From Bacteroidales bacterium (GTDB taxonomy: Bacteria; Bacteroidota; Bacteroidia; Bacteroidales; UBA1402), in the NCBI GenBank assembly GCA_021373135.1, contig JAJFTH010000003.1, positions 62,001 through 126,000 of the forward strand: a stretch of DNA of 64,000 nt. The letters run 5' to 3'. Shown piece by piece: positions 19,301 through 27,390 of this stretch (the first letter of the stretch is position 1; each line of letters starts with the position of its first letter). The notes below the pieces were generated by a model that did not search any database, was not told where the DNA came from, and saw only the letters and a program-made list of their open reading frames with translations. The position numbers were made by a program, and so were the translations under genes.

Positions 19301-19392
19301 GCCATCGCGTTTGGCGAGACGAATATCAGCATCACAAAGAGTATTGTGATGAGATATTTTGATGTACACTCTAATTGGAAGTTGTTTTTCAT
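16378..19392 (-). CDS. SusC/RagA family TonB-dependent outer-membrane transporter
   Basis: 1004 residues. A signal peptide ending near AMAQ is followed by a carboxypeptidase-regulatory-like beta domain (about 33-110, LRGLVHDASGQALPGVTV). Next come the TonB box/plug region with VVIGYGTARKSDLTGSVSSV and the plug signature LYVIDGVPM and SATAIYGSRGANGVVMITSKRG. A 22-strand barrel ends with aromatic FGIDVNF. It imports oligosaccharides bound by SusD using TonB energy. It is the first gene of the operon; no perfect TAnnTTTG box is found upstream, as would suit a promoter that needs an activator. Confidence 0.97.
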   Translation of the reverse strand: MKNNFQLECTSKYLITILFVMLIFVSPNAMAQKINLRGLVHDASGQALPGVTVTDKKNATTAAITGIDGKFMLSVEPQTILKISYLGFEPQEINVAGRTTIDIVLKETATTLDELVVIGYGTARKSDLTGSVSSVGQQIMGDKPVLSLGQALQGRAAGVYVVDNGNPQSNVSLKIRGLGTINNSDPLYVIDGVPMSMGLSSINIEDIENIDILKDASATAIYGSRGANGVVMITSKRGKSGDGKLSLKANAGISEATNIPKMLNASQYAQLNNDLLSAAGLTTNPLWTDPTTLEKGTDWVNAMFNTAYSQNYAISYSGGNDKSNYYVSAGYTDRQGIVKSVDFKRLTFQFNGDNQVKKWIKFGHNLTFSFDKKTNGTYNLSDVFKSLPVVPIYNEDGTYAGPEGNSYYYGDRRNQYGTAETDKNKIDEYNLVGNIYGELSIINGLKFKSLVGAEAKINYTTNFIPAYDWKPTSVDNSSLKKGTGRYFTYLLDNYFTYNKKFRDHNVNIMAGTSLQWGVDDYFTGVKGTFLKDEVNQVDNGTEKLSLTGSGSEWSLASLMFRTNYSYKNKYLLTATVRRDGSSRFGANNRWGTFPSFSGAWRLDEEKWFHRNSWFSNAKIRAGYGVTGNQNIGNYSFASSFNTGIYSFNGTTVSTLVAHKMANPNVHWEEVRQTNIGTDLEFFNNRLRLSIDAYNKVTNDMLIPMDVPVSTGYSDIDVPSINAGKVNNKGFEVTLSGDLFNRKDFTWTSSLNLSFNKNKIINLNSNTPTYYGSVEMSGNTRVHMEGYPIGSFYGYVTDGLFQTQEEVDNWAIQVAGSTAPGDIKFKDLDNNGVIDDNDRTIIGNPFPDLTYAWDNTFRYKGFDLELFLQGIYGADVFNANRIYQEGMSVAFNQYATVLKRWTGEGTSNSMPRAIYSDPNKNASSSTRFIEDGSYIRLKNVTLGYNLPKRLTGKITANNIRFFVSGQNLLTLTDYTGFDPEVDISGFDLGNYPVTRTVIFGIDVNF

Positions 19393-19642
19393 TAAGATTT
19401 AATTTTGAGGTTAAAATACTATGGTTATTTAAACCATTATTTAAAGCGATGCTAAAAATAGTTATCCCTTCAAAATGAATCTTTTTTTATAGAAAAAAAG
19501 TAGTCGTTTGATCCCTTTTCTTGTTTTATATGATTGAAATACAGGAATATGTTTCTATGTGGAAATTCAAAATGGTAGTGGCTTAAAATCATGTTGACCT
19601 GTGAAAACACAGGCATGGTCAGCGAATATTAATGACATATTT
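19393..19642. other. Control region of the PUL between regulator gene and susC
   Basis: Both neighbours are on the minus strand, so this 250-base stretch holds the 3' end of the regulator gene and the promoter of susC. I found no exact TAnnTTTG box reading towards susC. A small hairpin, CCTGTG-AAAA-CACAGG (19598-19613), lies just after the regulator stop and could be a weak terminator. The operator of the SusR-like protein should be here, but no clear repeat pair marks it. Confidence 0.4.
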
Positions 19643-21289
19643 CTATTCAAGGCCGATTTTCATTACCTGGTTTTCGAAATCGTCACGGTCATTTAATGCT
19701 GCGTTTCGCATCTTCACCCGGTAATTGTAAATTGTTGAAACAGAATGACGTAAAAAATTTGCGATTTTTACGGAATCGGTTATTCCTAAACGAATAAGTG
19801 CGAATATGCGGAGTTCTGTATTGAGAAGTCTCCCTTGTTTTGGTACAAGATACTCACCATCAATAAGTAATGCGTTGAATTGATTTATGAAATTAGGAAA
19901 TAGATGCAAAAATGTGGCATCAAAATTTGCATAAAAATCCCGAAGTTCGTCTTCAACATAAGTTGATGCTTTGATGGCCTTTAATAGCTCGGCTGTTCCT
20001 TCTGTTCTGGCAATTTTATTAAGTGCCGAACGGTATTTTTCAACGCTGTCGATATACTCTGAACACAAGTCCATATATCGACCGACATAAGCTTCTTTGA
20101 TGCTATTTGACTCGAGCAGTTTTTGATTGATCTCAGTAAGTTGGGCGTTCGTTTTCTTTAACGCTTCGTTCAATTTGGAGAGTTCTAAGTTTGATGCACT
20201 TTCTTTGCTTTTTGCTATAAAAAGATTCTTTTTTTGGCGATAGACAAAAAACATCGCAATTCCAAGGAATAGCAGCAAGATGCTGATAGATAATAAGAGT
20301 AGCCTTTGCTGACGGTCTTTTACCTTCATTCGGGTATCGTATGCTTTTGATATGATCGGCAATAGCTGCGTTATAACGGGCAAATTCATGCGTGCATTTG
20401 CTTGCAGGGCATCGTTGATGGAACAATTAATATAATTATATGCCCGGTCTATGTCGCCTTCTTTATAAAGCATGGACGCAAGTTCCTGCAAGGATTTGTA
20501 TTCTTTTACAGGTGTTTTAAGGTCATTGACTGCACTCATTATTAGGTAACGTTTCGCTTCTTCCTGATTCCCGATACCAAGACTGGCTGCGGAAAGAGAG
20601 TAGGCCAACATGGCTTTTTCATGTACAGTCGTATTCTTGTCCTGAAATTTCTTCAATAATAAATTAAATGCATTCTGATATTCTCCTTTTTCATTCATTT
20701 CGTCGGTCAGGACGAAGAGATAGGAGATATCATCCGTTCCCAATGTCAAACGCAAAGAATCACGGTATGCATTTACCAGGTGAGCATAGTTTTTTTTCTT
20801 TTCAGGTGCGGCGCAATTTGATAGCATGGCACCGTAAACGGTTCGATAGGTGTGGTAAAAACGAGGCCTTAATCGGGATATGTTCTCCTTATCGATACCT
20901 TCCATTATTTCCAGTGTTTCAGCATACATACCCTGAACAATATAAATGTTTGCTATATCTAGCTTGGATTCATTGATCAGATTCTTATTTGCCAATTGAA
21001 TGGAAACTTCAAATTTTTTATTGGCATAAAGCAGTGCCGTATCAAGATTATATTTGCAATACTCATCATAAAGGCTGGAATATATGTTATAGCGTTGGTC
21101 ATTGGTTGCAGAACTTTTCAGCAGCCCTTTGATATTTCTGACGAGTGTTTCTTTATTCTGTTCGTATATTCTTTTATTATTGATGGTGTTATCCAGCTCT
21201 ATGAGCATATCTTTTGTTGAGCTGAATGCAAAAAGAGGAGAATTTATCTCCAGAACGCAGAAAAGAATTAGAAAGAGTGTTTTTTTCAT
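19643..21289 (-). CDS. SusR-like membrane-spanning PUL regulator (DUF6377 type)
   Basis: 548 residues from the ATG at 21289, which begins a signal-like MKKTLFLILFCVLEINS; a longer frame to 21418 starts with non-homologous sequence. A periplasmic TPR-like sensor region (about 25-325) is followed by one membrane helix (about 330-350, LLLLSISILLLFLGIAMFFV). A coiled coil (about 362-400) and a helical region lead to a C-terminal DNA-binding HTH (about 490-530) with LIRLGITDSVKIANFLRHSVSTIYNYR cut by eye into helix-turn-helix. Proteins of this plan sense oligosaccharide in the periplasm and activate the adjacent sus-like operon. It is not a two-component hybrid: no kinase or receiver domain is present. 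Confidence 0.85.
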   Translation of the reverse strand: MKKTLFLILFCVLEINSPLFAFSSTKDMLIELDNTINNKRIYEQNKETLVRNIKGLLKSSATNDQRYNIYSSLYDEYCKYNLDTALLYANKKFEVSIQLANKNLINESKLDIANIYIVQGMYAETLEIMEGIDKENISRLRPRFYHTYRTVYGAMLSNCAAPEKKKNYAHLVNAYRDSLRLTLGTDDISYLFVLTDEMNEKGEYQNAFNLLLKKFQDKNTTVHEKAMLAYSLSAASLGIGNQEEAKRYLIMSAVNDLKTPVKEYKSLQELASMLYKEGDIDRAYNYINCSINDALQANARMNLPVITQLLPIISKAYDTRMKVKDRQQRLLLLSISILLLFLGIAMFFVYRQKKNLFIAKSKESASNLELSKLNEALKKTNAQLTEINQKLLESNSIKEAYVGRYMDLCSEYIDSVEKYRSALNKIARTEGTAELLKAIKASTYVEDELRDFYANFDATFLHLFPNFINQFNALLIDGEYLVPKQGRLLNTELRIFALIRLGITDSVKIANFLRHSVSTIYNYRVKMRNAALNDRDDFENQVMKIGLE

Positions 21290-21350
21290 GGATTTCTTTG
21301 TTTTAAAAAAATAAATGCAGAATATCAATGCAAATATTTTGCTTTCATGA

Positions 21351-22193
21351 TCATATCTTAATGAAGTGCACTGCCACCCAATTATTTTTGGTAACGAAGC
21401 CTTGATAAGTGAGGCCAAGGGACTCTGCTTTTTTCTGAATCAAAGGAATGTCTGTTTCATAGAAGCCGCTCATGTACAATAGGGAGTTTACATGCATTTT
21501 TGCAGCATAGCTTGCCATATCATTCAAAAGAATGTTTCGGTTGATGTTGGCAAAGATGATGTCAAAATCAGCGGCTTTTTCCAGTAATTCCGCTCCTCCA
21601 AATTGGATCTCGATTTCCGGAGTTTTATTGAGTTTGATGTTTTCCAGTGCGTTTTGAACTGCCCATTTGTCAATATCAATACCAAGAATGGGGTCAGCAC
21701 CTTTGAATGAAGCCAATATGGATAGAACAGCAGTTCCGCATCCCATGTCCAGAAAAGATTTTTTTTTGACGTCTAACTGAAGCAGTTCTCCGATCATCAG
21801 GCTGGTGGTTTCGTGATGACCGGTTCCAAAAGCCATTTTAGGGTCAATCAGGATGTCATAAGTTGCTTTTGGGACATCTGTGTGAAAGGAGCTGTGAATG
21901 ACACAATCCTTACCAATGACGATGGGTTGGAAATAGTTTTTTTCCCATTCATGATTCCAATCCTTGTCTGGAACCATTTTGTTGGATAAAATGATTTCAG
22001 AGCCAAATAGTTTTTTAGGCAAGAGATTGTTTACATTTTTCTCATTGAAAACTTTGGACGGAACATAAGCGAGCATTCCATCTTCACATTCGACAAAGCT
22101 TTCGAAACCCATTTCACCGAGTTTTGCAGCCAAGACATCATTTACCAGTGTGTTGAATGGAGAAATTTTCAGGTGTAGTTCTAAATAAACCAT
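21351..22193 (-). CDS. prmA: Ribosomal protein L11 methyltransferase
   Basis: Methylates L11 with S-adenosylmethionine. The 280-residue protein has the SAM-binding motif FLDMGCGTAVLSI (about 143-155), preceded by the family motif DPKMAFGTGHHETT. A catalytic/adenine loop IIFANINRNIL (about 213) matches the NIxxxxL pattern of PrmA. The N-terminal substrate-recognition domain contains DWNHEWEKNY. The ATG at 22193 follows an ACCCTTCT leader. A minus-strand TACTTTTG box lies at 22302-22309. Confidence 0.95.
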   Translation of the reverse strand: MVYLELHLKISPFNTLVNDVLAAKLGEMGFESFVECEDGMLAYVPSKVFNEKNVNNLLPKKLFGSEIILSNKMVPDKDWNHEWEKNYFQPIVIGKDCVIHSSFHTDVPKATYDILIDPKMAFGTGHHETTSLMIGELLQLDVKKKSFLDMGCGTAVLSILASFKGADPILGIDIDKWAVQNALENIKLNKTPEIEIQFGGAELLEKAADFDIIFANINRNILLNDMASYAAKMHVNSLLYMSGFYETDIPLIQKKAESLGLTYQGFVTKNNWVAVHFIKI

Positions 22194-22243
22194 AGAAGGG
22201 TGTTAAATATATTCAAATGGAGTAAACCTTTCTCAAAAAAAAG

Positions 22244-22251
22244 TATCTTTG
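22244..22251 (+). promoter_or_regulatory. Candidate -7 box (TATCTTTG) for the Tyr/Ser-rich protein gene
   Basis: TATCTTTG fits TAnnTTTG and would give a leader of about 90 bases for the gene at 22348. It faces the minus-strand box at 22302-22309. Confidence 0.45.
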
Positions 22252-22301
22252 TAATATAGAATCAAGAATTGTATTGAGAAATCAAGGTTCCTTTTAGAAT
22301 G

Positions 22302-22309
22302 CAAAAGTA
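22302..22309 (-). promoter_or_regulatory. Candidate -7 box (TACTTTTG) for prmA
   Basis: Reads TACTTTTG on the minus strand, upstream of prmA. The TTTTG further upstream lies 23 bases away, longer than the usual spacer. The resulting leader would be about 100 bases. Confidence 0.4.
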
Positions 22310-22347
22310 AACCTTTTATCATAAAGAATCATCAAAACACGATAATT

Positions 22348-23661
22348 ATGAAAACAAGATGGATGATATTGCCGGCTATAGCATTTATGCTTCCGGTTTT
22401 GGCTTTGGGTCAATCCTCGTATTATGAAGATGATTTGTATTACAATCCAAAGAATGACAAGTCTGAAAATTCTCCCTTCAGAGAAAAAACTAAAAAGGCC
22501 GTACAAAATAGACAGGATGAGTCCGTGCAGATATACGATAATAGCGGTACGCTCAAACGTTATGATTCAAGAGATGTGGATGAATACAACCGTCATACAC
22601 CTGTCAATGAGACGGAAGGAAACGTTGAAACGAAAGAAGTTGCTCAAAATAAAACAGATACAATTTCCGGAGATGAAAATCAACCGTTCGAGTATTCGGA
22701 ACGTGTCCGCCGTTTTCATGATCCGAAATTTACAACCCATATCACCGATGATGAATACCTGAATATATATATCGAAGAGGGGGCTGATGTAGACATTTAT
22801 TATATGGATGATCATTCATATGGGTGGATGAGTCCATTTTTCTATGATTCCTATTATTATCCAAGATATGGTTATCGGTGGGGACGTTTTTATAATCCTT
22901 ACAGCTTTTATTATGATCCATGGTCTTATTCATCTTGGGGTTATTATGATCCTTGGTATGCAGGTTGCTGGGGATGGGATCCCTGGTATGGTGGAGGTTA
23001 TTATGGATATGGATACTATGGCTATGACTATGGCTGGGGAGGATATTACAACGGAGGTTGGTATGGTGGCAATTACTCACAAAACCGCCATCATCTGAAT
23101 GCTGATCAGCGTAGATTCCTTTCTACCGATAGGTTTGGCCGTTCTGCTGCATTGAGTACGACCCGTGGAGCAGGGACGAATGCTGTAAGGTCAACCCGTT
23201 CGGCGAATGGGGTATCATACCGTTCAACTTCTGCGGTGGGTACAAGGTCAGGTTCTGTGACTTCAACCCGTTCCGGTTCTGATGCCGCAACTCGTTCAAC
23301 CCGCACAACGACGCGTTCAGGTTCAGATGGCGCAATTCGTTCAACGACTCGTTCAGGTTCAGATGCCACAACCCGTACAACAACCCGTCCAAGTTCAAGT
23401 GTTGACAACTGTACGAGCACAGGTACAACTACCCGTTCCAGTTCAGAAACATCGACGCGTACTTCCAGAAGTGGAAGTTCAGAATCATCTACAAGAAGTG
23501 CAACACCTACTAGCTCTGTAAGTAGAAGTTCTTCTTACACTCCAAGCAATTCATCATATACACCGAGTAGTTCTTCCTCAGGGAGGTCGTCCTCGTCTTC
23601 CTCATCTTCGGGTAGTTCAAGCTCTCGTGGCAGTTCAGGTGGAAGTGGCGGACGCCGATAG
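22348..23661 (+). CDS. Exported Tyr/Gly- and Ser/Thr/Arg-rich low-complexity protein
   Basis: 437 residues with a Sec signal peptide, MKTRWMILPAIAFMLPVLAL, ending near GQ. Three zones follow. An acidic/polar zone (about 22-150) has ERVRRFHDPKF. A Tyr/Trp/Gly/Asp zone (about 155-245) contains runs such as YGYGYYGYDYGWGG. A repetitive zone (about 265-437) has TRSGSDA-type repeats grading into nearly pure Ser. No catalytic motif is present. It probably stays in the envelope; the Ser/Thr zone could be a glycosylation substrate, which is inference. Naming it by database similarity would be misleading because low complexity attracts false hits. Confidence 0.75.
   Translation: MKTRWMILPAIAFMLPVLALGQSSYYEDDLYYNPKNDKSENSPFREKTKKAVQNRQDESVQIYDNSGTLKRYDSRDVDEYNRHTPVNETEGNVETKEVAQNKTDTISGDENQPFEYSERVRRFHDPKFTTHITDDEYLNIYIEEGADVDIYYMDDHSYGWMSPFFYDSYYYPRYGYRWGRFYNPYSFYYDPWSYSSWGYYDPWYAGCWGWDPWYGGGYYGYGYYGYDYGWGGYYNGGWYGGNYSQNRHHLNADQRRFLSTDRFGRSAALSTTRGAGTNAVRSTRSANGVSYRSTSAVGTRSGSVTSTRSGSDAATRSTRTTTRSGSDGAIRSTTRSGSDATTRTTTRPSSSVDNCTSTGTTTRSSSETSTRTSRSGSSESSTRSATPTSSVSRSSSYTPSNSSYTPSSSSSGRSSSSSSSSGSSSSRGSSGGSGGRR
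23215..23480 (+). repeat. Degenerate in-frame repeats inside the low-complexity gene
   Basis: The unit CGTTCAGGTTCAGATG and close variants recur, coding for (T)RSGSDA. The copies vary at third positions, so the repetition is kept at the protein level more than in the DNA. It is not a CRISPR: the units are in frame, imperfect and have no unique spacers. Confidence 0.6.
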
Positions 23662-23771
23662 TATCAGTTATAAATATCCTGTTTTGATCAATGAATAACA
23701 ACCATGGGTTTATCAAGCCATCTTTATAGTTTATCGGGTTCACTTATGGTTTAACTTTTAATATCTCTTCT

Positions 23772-25286
23772 ATGAAAAAATATTTTTTGTTGACAAGTCT
23801 GTTGGTGGTAAATACCATGGTCTTTGCTCAGGGGGAATTTGATGTGTTAAAGTACTCATTGACCGATATCACCGGGAGTGCCCGCTATGTTGCCATGTCC
23901 GGTGCTTTTGGAGCCTTGGGTGGTGATATGAGTGCCATCAGCATGAATCCTGCAGGTGTATCTGTTTATCGCAGTTCTGAATTTACCATTACCCCTTCAC
24001 TGTGTACAACTTCGACAAAATCTCTTTTTGGAATAAGTTCAAATGATTCGAAAGAGAAAGCACTCATCAATAATTTCGGATATGTGGGTTCATTTCGTAC
24101 TTATGATGAGTCTGCCATTTCAAATTTCAATTTTGGAATTTCCTATAACAGGGTGAAGGATTTTAATCGAAACGTATCTGTTGAAGGGGCAGACCGTTCT
24201 ACTTCGCTTATGAATAGAGTATGTGTAGATAAGAATTTATATGGCGGCTCCAATTTGTACGATTTTGCCTGGAATGCCTATTTGATAAATAAAGATGATG
24301 CCGGTGTGTACAAACCCATCTTGCAAGATGGTGAAAAATTCAACAATTCCACGTCTATGATGGAGAGTGGAGGTGTCGGAGAATGGGATTTCAGTTTGGG
24401 TGCCAATTATGGTCATACTTTTTATTTTGGAATGAGTGTCGGCATTCAGAACATTGATTATGAATTGTTGTCTTCCTATTATGAAAAATCAAAAGGTACG
24501 GTTGCCTATGATCCTTTCAGTTTTGAGTTGGATAATGTCTTGGTCACAGAAGGCACAGGCGTTAATTTGAAATTGGGTGCCATTTATCGTCCAATTCCTG
24601 AACTGCGTTTGGGTTTTGCCTATCATACAGCGACATATTATACGATGACCGATACCTATAATGCGAAAATCTATTTTGAAGGGATGAACAATCCAAATAC
24701 AAATCTGCCATTTGAAGAAGGATCCTATTATCAACCTGAGGATGAGGGTTATATGGACTATCAGATAAAGACACCAAATCGTATGATATACAGTATCGCT
24801 TATCAGTTTGGCCAGAAGGGTTTTATTAGTATGGACTGGGATGTGGTTGACTACAAGAACATGGTTATGAAAGATGCGAACGGAAGGCTTGATGGAGAAA
24901 TCAACGGTTATATAAATGAGGATTTCAGGGTTGCATCCAATATCCGTCTGGGAGGCGAGTACCGTTTGACGGATAATTTCAGTTTAAGAGCCGGTGCTGC
25001 CTGGTATCAAAGTCCGGTCAAGAGTACACTCGAAAATAACAACATCTATGTGGTGACAGCCGGCACAATGCCTCAATACAGTGTAGAAAAGGATACTTAT
25101 TATTTGTCATGCGGTGTAGGGTATCGTACGGGTGCTTTCTTCTGTGATGCGGCTTTGCAACAACAGATGCGCAGTGAACACTTCTACAATTTCTACGATG
25201 AAACAGAAAATGCGGATTATTCGAAATATGCTGAATTAAGTACGGACAAGACTAGTCTGGTATTCTCTCTCGGATTTAAATTTTAG
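23772..25286 (+). CDS. FadL/OmpP1/TodX-family outer-membrane protein
   Basis: 504 residues. Signal peptide MKKYFLLTSLLVVNTMVFAQ. The N-terminal region has ARYVAMSGAFGALGGDMSAISMNPAG, the FadL-type hatch (residues cut here at the motif core NPAG), followed by alternating amphipathic strands and a C-terminal aromatic strand, SLVFSLGFKF. Members carry hydrophobic molecules across the outer membrane; the substrate here is unknown. The gene overlaps the convergent uvrB stop by 11 bases. Confidence 0.85.
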   Translation: MKKYFLLTSLLVVNTMVFAQGEFDVLKYSLTDITGSARYVAMSGAFGALGGDMSAISMNPAGVSVYRSSEFTITPSLCTTSTKSLFGISSNDSKEKALINNFGYVGSFRTYDESAISNFNFGISYNRVKDFNRNVSVEGADRSTSLMNRVCVDKNLYGGSNLYDFAWNAYLINKDDAGVYKPILQDGEKFNNSTSMMESGGVGEWDFSLGANYGHTFYFGMSVGIQNIDYELLSSYYEKSKGTVAYDPFSFELDNVLVTEGTGVNLKLGAIYRPIPELRLGFAYHTATYYTMTDTYNAKIYFEGMNNPNTNLPFEEGSYYQPEDEGYMDYQIKTPNRMIYSIAYQFGQKGFISMDWDVVDYKNMVMKDANGRLDGEINGYINEDFRVASNIRLGGEYRLTDNFSLRAGAAWYQSPVKSTLENNNIYVVTAGTMPQYSVEKDTYYLSCGVGYRTGAFFCDAALQQQMRSEHFYNFYDETENADYSKYAELSTDKTSLVFSLGFKF

Positions 25287-27285
25287 GCAAAAGTTCTTCC
25301 AGTTTAAGAACTTCATCACGATACTGAGCGGCTTCGAGAAAATCGAGCCGCTTTGATGCTTCATACATAGCCTTCCTGGCCTTGTCTATGGTTTTTTGCA
25401 ATTGGGTCGGGTTCATCCGGGCGATAACAGGATCTGCCACAATACTGGTGTTGACGGGCTCGATATAGGCTATTGGCTCTTTATGTTTTGAATAAGTGTT
25501 CAGCGTGGTTGAGCTTATTTCTTTGGTGATGGCGGTAGGAGTGATACCATGCAATTCGTTGTAGGCTTTCTGCTTTTCTCTTCGCCTGTTGGTTTCGTCA
25601 ATGGTTTGCTTCATGCTTCTTGTCATCTTGTCTGCATACATGATGACCTTGCCGTTCAGGTTACGGGCCGCACGACCTGCTGTTTGGGTCAAGGAACGGT
25701 GATTTCGCAGGAAACCTTCTTTGTCTGCATCCAAAATGGCAACAAGGGATACTTCCGGTAAGTCCAGACCTTCACGTAGCAAATTGACTCCGACCAATAC
25801 GTCGAAAATTCCAAGACGCAGGTTTTCCATGATTTTGACTCTATCCAGCGTTTCAACATCCGAGTGGATGTAACTGCACTTGGTACCCAGATTCTCCATA
25901 TAGGAAGTCAGCTCTTCCGCCATGCGTTTTGTCAGGGTTGTGACCAGTACGCGCTCGTTCTTTTCGGCACGGATGCGTATTTCTTCCATGAGGTCATCTA
26001 CCTGATTTTTGCTTGGGCGAACTTCAATTGCAGGGTCCAAGAGTCCTGTAGGTCTGATGACTTGTTCAATGACGACACCTTCTGATTTTTCCAGCTCATA
26101 ATCACCAGGTGTGGCACTGACGTAGATGATCTGTTTTGGAATGCTTTCGAATTCGTCAAAACTGAGTGGCCTGTTATCGATAGCTGCAGGCAGGCGGAAA
26201 CCGTATTCGACCAAGTTCTGCTTTCTTGCATGGTCGCCGCCCCACATGGCTCTGAGCTGAGGTAAACTGACATGGCTTTCATCGATGACCATCAGAAAAT
26301 CTTTGGGAAAAAAATCCAGCAGGCAAAACGGCTTTTCTCCGGGTTTTCGCCCGTCAAAATAGCGGGAATAGTTTTCGATTCCCGAGCAATGTCCAAGTTC
26401 ACGGATCATTTCAACATCGTAGTTGACCCGTTCGTAAAGGCGTTTTGCCTCGTAAGCTTTTCCGATGGATTTAAAAAAATCAACTTGTTTGTCCAGATCT
26501 ATCAGAATTTCTTCAATGGCTTGTTGCGTGCGTTCCTTACTGGCAATAAAAAGATTGGCCGGAAAAATCCTGAAGCTGTTGTATTTGCTGATGGTCCTGC
26601 CGCTCAAGGGCTCAATATCCTCAATGGTATCTATCTCGTTACCCCAAAAAACGACTCGCAGGATGGTGTCTGTATAAGCCAAAAAAATGTCCACCGTATC
26701 TCCTTTGACACGAAAACTTCCCCGGTTCAATTCCACTTCATTTCTTGAATACAAGCTATCTACGAGTTGGCGCAAAAAGACGTTGCGGTCAAGTTTTTGT
26801 CCGCAATGGATATCGATGACGGTTTTGTTGAAATCTTCCGGATTTCCGATACCGTATATGCAGGAAACGGATGAAACGACAATTACATCTTGCCTGCCGG
26901 AAAGTAGGGCAGAGGTGGCGGAAAGTCTCAACTTTTCTATTTCCTCATTGATTGCAAGGTCTTTTTCGATGTAAGTGTCGGTGACTGGAAGATATGCTTC
27001 AGGTTGATAATAATCGTAATAAGAAACATAATACTCCACGGCATTGTTTGGGAAAAAACTCTTAAATTCTCCGTATAATTGAGCAGCCAAGGTTTTGTTG
27101 TGACTCAGTACGAGCGTGGGATGTTGAATTTCCTGAATTACATTGGCTATGGTAAATGTTTTTCCTGAGCCGGTTACACCAAGCAATGTCTGGAATGGTA
27201 TTCTTTCTCTGATACCTTCAGTAAGTTGCTGGATGGCTTCAGGCTGATCTCCGGTTGGTCTATAAGGGGAAATGAGTTCAAACAT
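25276..27285 (-). CDS. uvrB: UvrABC excinuclease subunit B
   Basis: DNA-damage verification helicase of nucleotide excision repair. The start at 27285 gives the standard N-terminus MFELISPYRPTGDQPEA and 669 residues; the longer frame to 27447 runs through the promoter box at 27310-27317. Walker A is GVTGSGKTFT, the damage-probing beta hairpin lies around YYDYYQPEAYLP, and helicase motifs include LLREGLDLPEVSLV and TAGRAARN. The C-terminal UVR motif (MYEASKRLDFLEAAQYRDE) binds UvrC/UvrA. uvrA lies about 8 kb away in the same window, on the other strand. Confidence 0.97.
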   Translation of the reverse strand: MFELISPYRPTGDQPEAIQQLTEGIRERIPFQTLLGVTGSGKTFTIANVIQEIQHPTLVLSHNKTLAAQLYGEFKSFFPNNAVEYYVSYYDYYQPEAYLPVTDTYIEKDLAINEEIEKLRLSATSALLSGRQDVIVVSSVSCIYGIGNPEDFNKTVIDIHCGQKLDRNVFLRQLVDSLYSRNEVELNRGSFRVKGDTVDIFLAYTDTILRVVFWGNEIDTIEDIEPLSGRTISKYNSFRIFPANLFIASKERTQQAIEEILIDLDKQVDFFKSIGKAYEAKRLYERVNYDVEMIRELGHCSGIENYSRYFDGRKPGEKPFCLLDFFPKDFLMVIDESHVSLPQLRAMWGGDHARKQNLVEYGFRLPAAIDNRPLSFDEFESIPKQIIYVSATPGDYELEKSEGVVIEQVIRPTGLLDPAIEVRPSKNQVDDLMEEIRIRAEKNERVLVTTLTKRMAEELTSYMENLGTKCSYIHSDVETLDRVKIMENLRLGIFDVLVGVNLLREGLDLPEVSLVAILDADKEGFLRNHRSLTQTAGRAARNLNGKVIMYADKMTRSMKQTIDETNRRREKQKAYNELHGITPTAITKEISSTTLNTYSKHKEPIAYIEPVNTSIVADPVIARMNPTQLQKTIDKARKAMYEASKRLDFLEAAQYRDEVLKLEELLPKI

Positions 27286-27309
27286 CAAGTGGATATCTTT
27301 TGTGGTCTG

Positions 27310-27317
27310 CAAAATTA
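27310..27317 (-). promoter_or_regulatory. Candidate -7 box (TAATTTTG) for uvrB
   Basis: Minus-strand TAATTTTG lies 25 bases before the uvrB start codon and supports the shorter start. Confidence 0.45.
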
Positions 27318-27390
27318 CAAATAAACATAGGAATGAGGCTACTAATTTCAAAATATTGCTTTTCTTTGCATTGCTGAAAAATTGGAGCAT

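Noticed and set aside
19393..19642. A promoter for the SusCD operon by TAnnTTTG match
   Set aside because: No exact box reads towards susC; only degenerate matches were seen, so no position is claimed.
23215..23480. Repeats that might look like a CRISPR or tandem array
   Set aside because: The units are in frame, imperfect and code for RSGSDA; there are no equal-length unique spacers and no cas genes.
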